Source: Gossypium raimondii
Lineage: Eukaryota; Streptophyta; Magnoliopsida; Malvales; Malvaceae
DNA: 64,000 nucleotides
Direction: 5' to 3'
Assembly (NCBI RefSeq): GCF_025698545.1
Contig: NC_068569.1
Coordinates: 186,001 to 250,000, forward strand
Part shown: in pieces, positions 36,583-49,838 of the stretch
How positions within the stretch are numbered: the stretch's first letter is position 1
How the letters are laid out: every line of letters starts with the position of its first letter
Made by a program: the position numbers and the translations under genes
Notes under the pieces: generated by a model
Databases searched by the model: none
Told to the model about the DNA's origin: nothing
What the model saw: only the letters and a program-made list of their open reading frames with translations

Positions 36583-39500
36583 TCAGAAAATACGGGCGCA
36601 GTCACCAGCTTCACAAATCAAAACAGCAGTGCCATGGCTCAATTGGCTAGCGAACACTGGCTGTAGCTTTGGATATTCTACCCTCACAAATTTTGCTGCT
36701 TCCGTTGCACGAGCTGCATCTACCAATGCAACACAGCAGCCTCTGAATCCAGCTCCACTGAACCGAGCTCCAAAGACGCCTGGTGCCCTCAATAGGACCT
36801 CGTATAGTTGAAATAGTGGCTCACACCCTTCACATCACATTTCACTCATTTTATCAGAATCTTTAAACCAAATCAATTATTCATAATGCAGTCTAGCAGT
36901 CACTAACTCAAACTTTTTTACGTGGTAGTCCTGGAAAAGGAATCTTGTTCAAGAAAAGAGGAAGCATGGCTTTAGAAGCTTATACTGATCTAGATCTTCT
37001 AGATCGTTAGTTGACAAAAGGTCAACTTTAGGCTATTGTACATTCTGAGGTGGAAATCTAGAGACTTGGAGGGGTAAAAAGTAAAATGTAATGGCAAGGT
37101 CAAGGTCAAGTCCAGAGTCAGAATTCAGGTCAATGGCACTTAGAATATGTGAATTACTTCGGTTGAAAATAATTTTTGGTGATTTGATGATAAGACGGGA
37201 AGGTCCAATGCAGCTGGTGAACTGTATATAAGATGATAGTGTATATATCCGATAGGAATCTTAATTTTTTAGAATGCTAGTATATAAGATGATAGTGTAT
37301 ATAAGTTTCCCTAGTTTGATAAGGTAAAAATTGTGTATAAATAGGAGACTGTAGAAGCAGTATTTACATGACATAATTAATTCCAGTAGATCAATTCTCT
37401 ACACATGACGATCATCAAAGTTAAAAATTTGTTATGTCCTCTAGAACCAGTACCATACTAAGCTTAGCAAGTATTAGAACACCAAGATATTAAACTGATG
37501 GGTGCATATAATCACCATCAAGCACATTATGAATAAAATCAAAACAAAGAGAATGAGAGAATAAAAGTTATTCAAGGTATTACAATTACTACAACCCCTA
37601 AAATAAGCTCCAATTGGAAATTAGAGTATCAAAATTTATGGTTTTTGTTGCGTCTTGGTCTTTTTGGAATTAGAGGCATAGCAGTGCAACTAAGAAACAG
37701 AAAGTGTAGGACGTACCACATTCATAGTTTTTAATAGAACTTAGACCAGAAGCTGTCATTAGCTCTCCAAAGGCTCTCAAATCTCCTGAAGCCCAAGCCT
37801 CTAATCCTGGAATAACCATTATACAGCTCCCCTATTAGTTGATAAGCCATTGAACAACATGGTTATCTACATAAGATCATTATGTTGGCCAGATAAATTT
37901 ATGGAATTGTAATAACACAGTTTACCTTTTCTAACCCGCATATTCTCTGAAAAGTAATGCTCTGCTCTTTTGGCTAGATTTGGTTCCAGTTTGAACTGCA
38001 AAATAGAAGGCGATCTGATAAAGAAATAAACTTATGAGAAAAACTTAGAATGTTAAGTTGACAACAAGTTGCACAGGTTATATGCATCAAACAATACTAT
38101 CTACTGCGTTCTTTGCTTAGCTTAGGTGGAATGGTGTTGGGTTTGGTAGAGATCTTACATCTGAGACATGGAAGATTGCTGTTTCTTTTCCTTTGTTATG
38201 TAATCCAAAGAGTTTTAAGGCATAAGGGCAAGTATGTTATATGGAGTTGTTTAAGCTAGGTTTATTATTTCATAGGTACAGAACCATTAGGTTCATTTTG
38301 CTTGCAATCAAAGTTAATAAGCTTCTACTTTATGTAATTTTCATATTCAAGGAGTTTTTGCTAGTAGCATACTCATGAATGCATGCAAGCTACACCTCTA
38401 ACTTTTTAGTAGTGATAATTTATAAATCTTATTTAGCAAACTGAATTATTTAACTTAAATGTTTACTCTTCTAGTAGGACAGGTAATCATATAAAATTCA
38501 TACAAAACATAACGGTTTAACTGATAAGAAGAAATGCTGCAAAACTCTCAGCTTCTAAAATCAGAGTCTGTATTGATGTTTATACCTTGTGCGCTTCGTA
38601 AACTTCTGGTTTAACTGTTAAGAAAGAGGGTAGAAAAGGAATTAAATGCAATTACAAAAATAAATTGAAAAGGAAGTTCAAATTCATTGAGATAATTAGC
38701 TCAAGTACTAGCCATTGCAGAGGAAGGGCTCCACTTCTTTATTTCCAGAAGCACTACAAAACAGAAATAGAGAATTCAGTTTACTGAAAATATAACAGAA
38801 AAAGAAAAAGGTGAATCACAGATTCACAATAAACCAAGACAAACTTCTAACAAACAGTAAAAAACATGACAAAGTGTTGCAGTTTATTGGAAGTGTTATA
38901 AAGAGTTCACAGTATCTCATTGCAAGGTATATGCGAAATCAGAACAATACAACAAAAGATGTTGATTCATATAGTAAGAAAACGGAGGATAATGCCATGC
39001 ATTGAACATCTGTACACACTCTATTCATGACAAGTTGGACTTTTGAAAGGCATATAGAATATATGTAAGCTTTTAACTCCCCTAATCAGCATAATCAAAA
39101 AGCGGATGTATTGCATTAACATGAATATATAATGGTCCCGCAGTATAAGAGGATCAGTGATGATATCTGCAATCAGAAAATCAAAATAACAAGTGACAAT
39201 TGTCCAGTGTTCTCAATTAACAGGAACAAGATCATACTTCAGAAGAACTTTGGCAGCTTCTTGACATTCAGCAACTCGAGAATTGTATCCAGGATTGTTG
39301 GTCAAAGCTTGCCTAAGTCCTGAAAATGCCAGTAATATTTTGTAGCCTTTCTGTGGTTCAGCTTCTTGATCCTCCAGAAACTTTGGAGGGCGTATAAGCT
39401 TGTGCTCAGTAGTCTACATGAAACGAGAGGCCATATAACTCAAAGAAGTTCAAATAAATTGAGATTTTGTTTTACAAAATAATTAAAAGGAAAATTTTTC

Positions 39501-42500
39501 ATAATTGGATCAACATTACATTTAAGGAAAAGGGATTACATAAATCAATAAAAATAGAAAACAATCATAAATGCGTCAGTAGAAAACAATCATAAATCTG
39601 CCTGATAACCAAATTATAGCAATTGTATGAAGACTAAATTAAGCATAAGCAGTGCCAAGCTAACAAAAATAGAACACTTCAAAACAAAGAAGGATATGTT
39701 ATTCCTGAAATTACTACAAAAAGTTTGACTTACTTTGCAGTTCATGTAAGTTAGACAACCCTGGCTTGAAAGCAGTATGGCTGATTGATCCAGTATGCCA
39801 TTTCTCAGACCTAAATACTCATTTTCAATCACCCTACATGTGCCATCATGTCAGATGTAGAAAAGGCTTAACATGTAATGATAAAAAGGCAATCATATAT
39901 CACTAAGAAGAATGTGCATTCTCTGAGCAATGAAGTAGGTTTGAGATAAAAGAGTAATTAACATTCCAATATAAATAAAGCAAACTTTGTGGCCAACCAA
40001 AGACAACCAAGAAAGGAAGTTGCATATTTCCAAAAAAAACACGAAAAAAAAGAAAAAAAGAATGGAAGTTGAAAGCAATAATCCATATTATCTATTCATC
40101 TATCTTATTTCATTATTATCGATGCATTTTTTGCATATTCAAAAACTGTAGCTAAAAGTATATGGATATTTAATATTAACTTTTGTTGTATTAAATACCA
40201 CAACTTTTTAGGGCAAACAAGGTAAGTTACTGAGAAAGTCAAATAAACTTGCAATTCATTTTTCCCCTGCAAATCCAAACAACTTAATAAAAATGCTAAT
40301 GACTCCTTATCGCCATGCATTAGAGCTATTAAAACAAGATACATTCTATATTAGAATTACATAAGAAAATTGTTTACAGTATCAATTGAAGGCTGATCCA
40401 GAAAATATCCCTTAACTAATAAAATCTTATTTGATAAGGGCAGATAAAGACAAGAAAGCTATTCATTAATGAAAGCAAAAAGTATAACTGTCCTCCATAA
40501 GTTATGTGACTGCATTTAGTATAGTTCCTTAATCTTAAAGATATTTCAAAAGACAACAATTTCGCAACAAAGGGTACAATATTTAATATAAGTGCAACAA
40601 CAAGCACAGTATTTATCATTATTCTCCAAGCTCTATACATCCTCTCAAGGGCATCCACCAAGAAATTAGTAACCTTCTCCAGAACATCTTACATCTATGT
40701 TTCCCAAAACCTCCTTGATTTAAACAAACCCACATCTCATCTTCCACCCTCAAACCAGTTCCAGTTCCAATTCCAAAACCAACAGCCAACTCTAATTAGT
40801 AACGCCCCTCCCCCTACCTTTAAAACATTTCCGCTCTCTTCTTCGTTCAAAACAATTTTAGATTTGAGTCTAGGGATTATGGGTGAGCTGTGTCAACCAG
40901 TGGACAAAAGAATGAAAATTCTTTAAGATAACCTCTTTCATGTTTTCAGTAGCAGTCCATTTCCAATGTAAACCTAATATTATAGGATCATTTTGGGTGC
41001 TCTCCTATCTCATGCAAGACACAATCCACATTATCATATCCCTTGATTTTCCTTCTATACTGCAAATTAATGCTAGATTTCACGCAAAAGTAGGATAGAA
41101 AACAAAATGATGCGACAGCAAATTAGTTGTTTGCAATTAAAATTTCAATTCTTATTCTGCTAAACTTAACAGTTTAAACTTTTTTCTTTTATAGAATTAG
41201 GATTTTAGATTATCTATGCTATTTTATTTCAATTATTAATTTGCTTATTTTCCAAGTATTAGGGCATTAGGGCTATATTTACCATTTCTTGTTTCCATTA
41301 GTTTATAGGTACCAATGTTAGTTCTGTTTCTGGTAGCTTTTGAATGATGAACCATTAATAGTTTTGAGGGTTTTTTTAGATCTCCGAGGAAAGTGATTCA
41401 AACCCAAGTCTGAGCAAGGTGCTAAGTGCACCACCTACCATCAAACCATATGCTCATGTGCATATTTAAAGATATGGGGTATTAAGATTTCCCCTTCTGT
41501 TTCTCTCTGATCTTCTACTCCTAGTACCTGTATTCCTATCCATTTTACTCTGTTTCTCCCTAACTTCTCATATCTATCCCTAGTTTTTCTCTTTCAATTC
41601 TATTCTCTATCTCTTTGCCCTATTTATTCTACATAATTATTTTTTATAAATTAGGTCCTGCAGCATACTCAATGGCACTGAACGCTTAATTTGCCTTAAA
41701 AGATAACTTACTAAGATTAAGATCTGGACAAAAACCCAGTTTTGATTAATTTTGATGGTGTTACTACTAAATAAGAATGCAGAAAGATTTAAAGTAATCC
41801 AACAGAGATGAAAATACCTGTCATATTCAATATTTTCTCTGGGAGATACAGTTAAACCATTTGCAGTTTCCAAAGCCAGCAGGTAAGCTATGCCAACCTG
41901 TCAAAAGATAACTTCATTACATCTTTAACATGGAATGCAGAAAAGAAATTTACTAATAAGATACCTCAAATTGGTCTTTAAAACAAGATAATTACTGACA
42001 AAATTGCAATTCATTTTAATCCCCAAGTTATCAAGAAAAATGCGTACTTAACTATATCTATAAATAGTCCAGATCAATTCCAAAGAAACATTTAAGAAGA
42101 CACTTCCTCAGCCTATTTAGTGTCTAGGTTTTCTTCTTAAACATCTCTAAATGAAAGTAATTTCTTTGTAAGAAAACAGAAAAAGTGAATGCCTAAATCA
42201 GATCAACTCTTTCTGCCTGAGGATAACTATTTTCTAATGAAATGTTGATTTACATCTTCCCAACATTGAGGCCATACAGCTTCACTCAATTTCCCCCTTA
42301 TTAGAACATTCTATCCTTCACTGCTAATTTTGGATCTCCTCCGCTCCATCTTCACTAATGTTTCACAAGATAGAGACATCTATTGGAACACTGATTTTTC
42401 TCTATAATTAATATATCAGCAATTTTTGTAACTTTGAAATGGCAGAAAGAAATGACGACCTGTATCTATTTCTATTTTCAGAATGGTAAATGTGATCATT

Positions 42501-45500
42501 TCTGGGTGATTCACGTGTTCCCTCCTTTTATCTTTTTGAGTTTTCTCCATCTTGCTACCGTTACATGGTTGCCCAAGCATGACAGTCTCAAAGTAATCTC
42601 TGGAATATGTTCTACATGAATGGAAGAATTTTTTCAGAGTTAAAGTTCCTCAGTATAACTTTCTGTTCCTCAAGGAATGGTTCCTATAATATATAATATA
42701 TATAATCTTTATACTAAGGCATCTCTTTATTAAATTATGCCTCATTGCTCTGCAAAAACCAAAGCCAATTTCACTTATTTATTTTGGAGGGTGAAGAGTA
42801 GGATTTTCACAGTGGGGGAAGATATTATGAGAGAAATAGGATCTTAGTGTAAGTGATCACCAAGTAAGAACTTATTAATTCTTTTGTAAAATTTGTTTGA
42901 CTTTAAATTCAGAACATCTCTGAAATTTTAAACTCATATTTTCTTAAACCCCGTTTATGCAGTCTCCTAAGACCTGCTTTAACGTACTTTACAGTGCTAT
43001 CTAATGCTTCATCTTTATTGGCCCAATAGACTACTTACACCTTCACTCAGCTCTACTAAGTTGCATTATCTGCATAAAATAATGTTCTACTTAAATTGCC
43101 TAAATAAAATAAGCCAAATCAACTTACCCATCTAACTTTGACTTCATAAACATCAGTCCCATGTTCTCAATGAAGAAAGAAGAGAGAAGGCAGAAATAAC
43201 GAGAAGATAGATGTGGTACTTATTCAACCTAACAGTGACTAAATCTATGGATTTAAGTACAAATGCTTCAAACTAGCAAAGTTCTACAAAACATAGGTTA
43301 GTTTTTGAGGTTTAATTCTGTCTGTGTCAATAAGGATTATTTATTTTCAGGTCAAAAAAAGGATTGATTATTCCAGCCATTGAAGGTGAGAAAGAATTTC
43401 TGTTTAGCTTCTAATTACTCAAACAAGCCAAGAATTGGGATTTTATTGAGTAATGTCCATTTTCTAGTATAGAGAGGGCACTTTTAGCTTTCTGTTTCCT
43501 TATTCTAGGACGCAATGAACTTAGTTGTTGCTCTTTATTCACTAGTACTAACGGGGAACATAATTTTTATCGTTACCTATTGTTCCAATTTGTTCCACAA
43601 AGTGCTCCATTATTTCCTAATGATGCATAAAAAAGCATGTTATGAGAAATTTTACTCTAGGATGGATTTGGTTAGAGCACTGAGCTGATTTATCTCAAAA
43701 GTGATTGCATGAGCTTTTCTTTCCTTTCCTCTACCACTGAGTATCACCCTAACTGTATATATGTTGTAACAAACAGAACCAAAAACATAAACGTACAGCA
43801 GCTGAAGAGCTAAGGCCTGAACTGTCCAGACCCTCAGATCCGCAGATGTAGCCAATGATTCCCTGCAAATATGAGTATTTAAAAGTTAGTATTTTCAAAA
43901 AGAAAAAGAGAACGTGAAAACAAACTAATGGAAAATTTGTGCTTTCACGGTTAGTAATATGTCAATGTCATTCTCAGCAACTCGACAAACATAGCCATCA
44001 AATCAGGAATATGATACTGGAGGTTAATACTCGGTTCAAATAATAACTTTTTTTTTATCAATCTCAGAGGAGGCATAAACTTGAAAAGGGAGGTTGTTTA
44101 TAAAGAAAGATATTAGACACTTGGCTGTAATTATCTTTTATTAACAGATTTTGCATATTTTTCTAGGCTGTAAAACAGGTTTCCTGTCATTATCTTCATT
44201 ACAGGGTTTAGAAAGTGTCTTACAGCTTATTTTAGACCAATGATTTCAAGTTTTTTTTTCTCTGAGGATATAAACAGTTTACATCTTTTTTTTTCTTTTT
44301 TTTTTCTATGGAAGTATGGGAAAATAACTCTTACCTGAGCAAGATGGTTCCCTCTACTTTGTAATGCATACAAGGCTCCTCTAGCATAAATACCCCATTC
44401 AAATTCATCTGGTGACGGAGAAGATTTATCTGCGTTAATCTCTTCACCCTTGCTAATGGTCTGTCTTGGTTTATGGTTTTCATTAACTCTATAATACCAT
44501 GAGGCCAAAAAATTCAAGTTAAAAATGGCATACTAGAATGTAAAATCATGTAGGAAAAAAGTGATTTATGACGGCAATTAATCCTCTCTGAAGCAGACAA
44601 ATAAGCAAAGTATAAGCAAATGCTCTTGGACTAAGAGGGTTGTACAAGTATATATAGCAAACTAACTGGATTACACAAAGTATAGATTCATCTTTAACAG
44701 CAGCCACAGAATTTCCAATGTACTTGGTTCTCCTTTCTATAATAATTGAAGAAACCCTACCACTAACGGACATTTCAGGGTAGTTGATTACTGTAACAAT
44801 AGGTAAGTGGAGGTTGAGAGGGGGACGTAGAAAGAAAGTAAACTCAATGATTTGTGATACTTTTAAGCAACTCATATTGGAATGTATTTGGCTATGACAC
44901 ATGTTATATCTAATCATAAATACAGTTCATGCCCATTTTGGAAAATCTAATAAAATGGTCTATTTCATAATTAATCCTCATAAAGAAAAGCTAGCAACAC
45001 AGCTGTATAAACAAGTACAATTTCCTGCACTATCAATAATTACAATTCTATGGCTGCATAAACAAGAAAACATAAAATGCTGAACATGAATGAAAATAAC
45101 CGAAAAATCCTTATCAGAATTGGAAATATAAAAGACTAACTTAAAAATTTTAAGAAAAAAAGACTAAAGGACTTTATGGAAGACCAGTCCACAAAAGGAG
45201 TTCTCGTACCTGAACCTAACTTCTCCTTTAAATTGACCTGAGCGTAATGCAACCTACATCAAGGATTCCGAAGTTCATTAGGTCAAAGATAAAACGATAG
45301 AAATGCAATAGCAGAATAAGAAAAAGATGTTTTTTCACGTTCTGTTGTGATTTTTGAATTGCAATCCTTGGTTTTCTTTTATACCCTTCAAACCTTAAGA
45401 AACAAGCTGATAGGCTGGCATACATGTGTATGCATGTGTGTGTGATTGAGAGAATGAGTGAGAGTCTCTTTCTGAAAAGTAGATAGTTATGGTACTGGAG

Positions 45501-47405
45501 TCAGGCACTAGAAATTCAAAATTAGCCTTTCCTTGCAGAAATTCTTGAAGCTTGGATTCCCACTTTAAATTGATCAGTCAAATTCATAACCTTTTGCACT
45601 CTAGAGTGGTCTTTAACTTCATTTGTGACACAACAGAAAAATGATGCAGTTAACCCTAAGTAGTTACCCCTATCTCATAGGACGATATCATGTTTATTTA
45701 TCAAGAGAGGGAAAAAAAGAAAAGAAAGAAATGGAGACATAAACAGAGAGACAACATCTTGCTCGTATGATATGAAGTAGACACCATGCAGCAGTCAGTC
45801 TGGCTACAACATGAAGGATAAAGCCAGTAGCCTAGCCACATTCCGGTTACTAGGTTATGAAGCCCTTTGCACAAGCTAAATGGTATCATAAAACTGCCGA
45901 AGAGAAAAAAAGTAGATGAAGACTCTAGTCAAAAGCAACCTATTAGTTCTTTTTCATGAAATGCCCTGACAGGTCAATATCTCCTTCAGAAGAAAAAGAT
46001 ACTTGGCAACAGCTCAGGAAATCTGCTTCTTTTAGAACTTGCACCTAGTTTGCAAGGTAAACTGGTTCATTCCACCCCCTACCCTTCAAAGAACTATTGG
46101 AGGGTGGAAGTACACCACATTTTAAGATGGGAAATCCTTTAAGGTTTTAAAGCTCAAGGTAGGTCCAAGCAATTGAGTTTCATATTTATAAAGATAGAAG
46201 CTTGGAAGAGTAAACCTCAAAGCATAATAAAGTTCACAGGGTAACTATGATGGAGTCAAAAATCAAGTTCACTGTCTTTTATGAACTTCTTCAATGAAGA
46301 GAAAGAAAAAGAAGAGCGATAAACTTGCATGGTGTTTCATGTACACAAAATTTTATTTATTTCACATACTTTCTTCGCAAGAATTAGTAAGAACTCTAAA
46401 AGGTGAATACCAAATAACAGCACGAACTCATATTAATTATAGCATCTTCCATGAGGAACTTTTGTTAAAAAGTTAAGATCCAAGGCACAAGTGAACGCAA
46501 AACTTCCAGAAACCAGCTCCTCATACTACAAAACCTACAAGGTGAAAATACCATCTTAAGCTCACCTCAGTGCTACCAGAAGGAACAAATCCCAATAGTA
46601 TTCCCTTATTAATTGTCATAGCAGAAACAATTCCACCCTGCAAGCATTAGAAACCAAGAGTGGTTTAAAAAAAAAGAAGAAGAGAGAAATGAAAATGTAG
46701 ATGAGATCAATGCAAATACAGGTGCAACATAGTAACCTGATGATCGACATGAGCTCCCAATGGACAAATCCTGTAAGGAGATACAACAACTCGAACGTCT
46801 GCTGTACCTTTTCCTGCCATTTCAGACACTATCTTTCTGATTTCATGTAACTGCAATCAGGGGCGCAGCCAGGAAATTTTGTTAAGGGGCCAAAATTAAA
46901 TTGTATATTTTTATGAGAGTAAAAATGTAATTTTACCATTTTAATAGCTTATATTTTTATAATTTTTAAAGGATTACATCAATTTTTTATTATTTTTGGG
47001 GATAAGTACAATTTTACCTTTATTATTTTATAAATTTTGAAGGGGCGTAAATGGAAAATTTTCCATTTTAGGTGGCCGGGGCGCCTGCCACCCCCTGGCC
47101 ACGCGCTGACTGCAATCCAGTCCCAATCCCAATCCACAATAAATATAAGTACGAAAAAAGGGAGGGAAAAAGAGCAGATTCACTTATAAAAAGTGCAGAG
47201 GCAACCAAATCTACTACTTATCGTTTCCTTTGGAAAGCAAGAAAATTACAAGGTACTGATAAATTCTCATTAATGTGAATGAACCACAAGTTAACAATCA
47301 AACCCAGATTGCTAACCCAAAGAAAGAGAAAATACACTGAAAGTGATGTATGGATCAAAAAAGAATTGTTACCTCGTCCTGAGTAGGCCAAGACATTGCA
47401 CCCAT
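36583..47405 (-). CDS. GALAK: Galacturonokinase (D-galacturonic acid kinase, EC 2.7.1.44)
   Basis: Cytosolic GHMP-family kinase that phosphorylates D-galacturonate at C1, salvaging pectin sugar into UDP-GalA. Fourteen minus-strand exons: 47405-47373, 46850-46737, 46637-46566, 45253-45210, 44488-44335, 43862-43797, 41897-41818, 39833-39734, 39413-39238, 38753-38713, 38614-38586, 37995-37926, 37806-37717, 36827-36583. Phases close to 437 aa. The first ATG gives MGAMSWPT; the Arabidopsis protein (about 424 aa) starts at the equivalent of the second ATG, 47396, so either is possible. Substrate/ATP motifs: RICPLGAHVDHQ (about 38-49), GLDSSGLSSSAAVG (150-163, glycine/serine-rich phosphate loop), GARFSGAGFRGCC (376-388). 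It ends ICEAGDCARIF. All introns are GT-AG except intron 10, whose donor is GC. Intron 1 carries a MITE whose target duplication overlaps the acceptor. Distinguished from L-arabinokinase by the absence of the N-terminal glycosyltransferase-like half. Confidence 0.96.
46858..47108. mobile_element. hAT-type MITE, 251 bp, in GALAK intron 1, TSD ACTGCAAT
   Basis: Perfect 8-bp duplications ACTGCAAT at 46850-46857 and 47109-47116. Tips CAGGGGCGCAGCCAGG and (right, reverse complement) CAGCGCGTGGCCAGG. AT-rich middle, no transposase. On the gene strand the element ends 7 nt before exon 2, so it supplies the polypyrimidine and branch-point region of the intron (a CTTAAC word about 32 nt before the AG). 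Confidence 0.93.
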
Positions 47406-48060
47406 CCTCCCAATTTTTGCCTCTGAGCTTTCGTCCTCAATTTGAGGATTGTGTTTATAAACAGAAAAGAGTAGTAAGAACAAAGGAACTGCGAATGGGG
47501 GCGGCCGGTGAACCGAGAAATCTGTTAAAACGTCATTTTATTAGATATGTTACTACCATCATCTAATCATGCTAATGGTTACTTCACAACTTTTACTTTA
47601 TTGCTTAATCTTAAAGAGAAATTATCTCGTCAGTATCGATGGACTTCAATGTTTGACAATATGACGTGTTCTTAAATTTTATTAATTATTTTTCTTCAAA
47701 TATAATTATTAATTAAAATATGTGGTTTAAGTTGGATTTATAAATCAGTTACTTTTATGTTAAATTATTTTGTATTAATTTTTCTATTTTTAAAAAATGT
47801 CGGTTGAGAAATAACCTATAAGAAAATAATAGTATATTCAAAATAATAATAATTGTTAAGACCTAATTATTTTACTTTTTTTACCGGTTGAATAATCAAT
47901 ACGAAAAAAAAAATGGCCTGCAAAAGCCAAAAATACAACACAAAAGTCCAAATGCTTACAGTGGGCCAAAGTTCCACTATAACAAAGTCGAAGGAACCTT
48001 AGCTACGAAGTTGAATTGTAACTTTGTTTGTATTCTTTTTATCAAGAATAAAATTTTTAT
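47406..48060. other. GALAK 5' flank
   Basis: Presumptive 5' UTR (47406-47520, partly GC-rich) and promoter of galacturonokinase; otherwise AT-rich. Confidence 0.5.
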
Positions 48061-48515
48061 GTTCATTTAATAAACGAACAAACACGAATAGAAGTATATT
48101 CAGTTTATTTATATTTACTGAATAAACTTGTTTAAAAACTTATTTATTTATTAATGATATTTTCTTATAAAAATTCCATTAGTATGTACTAATAAAATTA
48201 TCTTAAAACTAGTCTATTGTTCCATTAGTATATATTAATAAAATTATATTGGTTTGTATTTTTCATTTATAATATAATTATTAATATTTATATTTGACTA
48301 TTTTATATCTAAACAATATATGTGTATGTATTTATTTTTTCTTTGTTTGTTTATTATTTATTAACATTGTTCGTGAACATGTTTAATTATATATTCGTGA
48401 ACATGATCGTTTAATGTTTGTGAACATGTTTGATTAAGTTAAATGAATATGTTCGTGAACATTAAATAAGCGAACATGGAACACACGTTCAAGTTCAATT
48501 CATTTATGGCCCTAA
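48061..48515. repeat. GTTCGTGAAC-rich repeat (probable MITE)
   Basis: Many copies of GTTCGTGAACAT, CGAACA and TGTTCGT-like words, with GTTCATTTAATAAACGAACA at the left and an inverted, related word set (GCGAACATGGAACACACGTTC) at the right. Such words mark a common class of plant DNA-element relics. Borders and duplication not established. Confidence 0.5.
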
Positions 48516-48950
48516 TCATCGTTGATAGAGAAGATTACTTGAGAAGGCTTGAAGTCGTTACTAAATACAAATACACCAATGGCATGTAATGCCTCAAAAG
48601 GGATGTCATGCCACAATAAGCCATAAAAGGAGCTCTGTAAATCACCATGGTGCTATAAGAGCCGACGCCCAAAGAATGATTACACTATCGATAAACGACT
48701 ATAGCCACCAATCGCAAGATTTGGTGCGATGAGAATCGTGCTCTAGCAAGGTCCATGGTGAAGGCGGCGCAAGAAGATAGAGAATGAGGCAACTAGAGAG
48801 GTTGGGGAACACCGGGCTTGGAGGCTCCAAGTTGGAGCCACATGTGGGAAGGGAAACTCTGCAAGACAATCGGCAAAAGGCTCTCAAATCGCCGGCAAAA
48901 GGCTCCAAGCTTGTAAACCTATATTTTATGAATGGTTTTTTTAAATAACA
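48516..48950. other. Unassigned, relatively GC-rich
   Basis: Higher GC than its surroundings, with a GCTCTCAAATCGCCGGCAAA / GGCAAAAGGCTCC repeat near 48870-48910. Short open frames (for example 48699-48908 minus) match nothing I recognise. Possibly a transposon fragment. Confidence 0.35.
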
Positions 48951-48963
48951 GGGCTAATTAATT

Positions 48964-49295
48964 GGGTAAAGTGTACAATTGATCATCAAACTTCCATAAC
49001 TTTTCATTTTGGACATCAAGAAATAAAAAAATTCATTTCAGGCACTGCTATTAAAAACCATTTCATTTTAAGCATAACCGCTAAAAACTATTTTCATTTT
49101 GTTCACTCGTTTTCCTTTTAAAATTAATTTTATTTTTTTTAAAAAATTGAGTTTTATACAAAATTGAGTTACTCAATTGCGAGATGAAACCCAAATAAAA
49201 TGATTTTTAACTCCGATTCCTAAAATTAAAATTTTATTTTTCGATGTCTCAAATGAAAATTTATGAAAGTTGGGTCACCAATTATGTAGTTTACC
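48964..49295. mobile_element. MITE, 332 bp, 9-bp TSD TAATTAATT
   Basis: About 65-bp imperfect terminal repeats (left begins GGGTAAAGTGTACAATTG; right reverse complement begins GGTAAACTACATAATTGG), both continuing into a CATTTTGGACATC/CATTTGAGACATC block. Flanked by TAATTAATT at 48955-48963 and 49296-49304. A 9-bp duplication suggests a Mutator-type element; the AT-rich word makes chance repeats more likely, so moderate confidence. Confidence 0.7.
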
Positions 49296-49304
49296 TAATT
49301 AATT

Positions 49305-49829
49305 TAATTAAATTCATAATTTTAAGTAATCAAAATATCATTGTCTCAATAAACATAAAAATATATAAAATACTAATATAAAACTATATATTAATACTGT
49401 AAATTTTCAGTATTAGTTAAAAATTAGGATTTGTTGTATAGTTTAAATATTTCAGTATTAGTATTTTATTAATATAAGCTAGGGTAAATTATACGATTTG
49501 TCATTCGGCTATTAGTGTGTTTTTGATTTGGTCACGGGACTAAAAATTATCATTTTGTCACCAATGTCATCATTTGTTTTTGTTTTGGTCATTCTTCGTT
49601 AAATCATTAATGAAAAATATGACATTATTATTTTTAATTAGTATAACACATTTAGTCCTCCTCACCTACACATTTTATCAATTTAATCCTAATTCTAAAT
49701 AACTGAACAAATTTAGCTATCTACATTTACTGTTTCTATCAAATTAGTCCTATTCTCTCCATACCAATCGCTATTAGTTAATTTCGTTTATTCTCTCTAT
49801 TTTTGTGGGTTGTGTAATTATTGGAAAGA
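49305..49829. other. AT-rich intergenic with repeat-like text
   Basis: No gene. 49480-49700 has the TTTGGTCAC/TTTAGTCC style of degenerate plant repeats. Confidence 0.45.
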
Positions 49830-49838
49830 AGATTGTGT

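Noticed and set aside
36583-47405. Galactokinase or L-arabinokinase identity
   Set aside because: The N-terminus MSWPT, the length (about 434 aa) and motif wording match galacturonokinase; arabinokinase has a long extra N-terminal domain.
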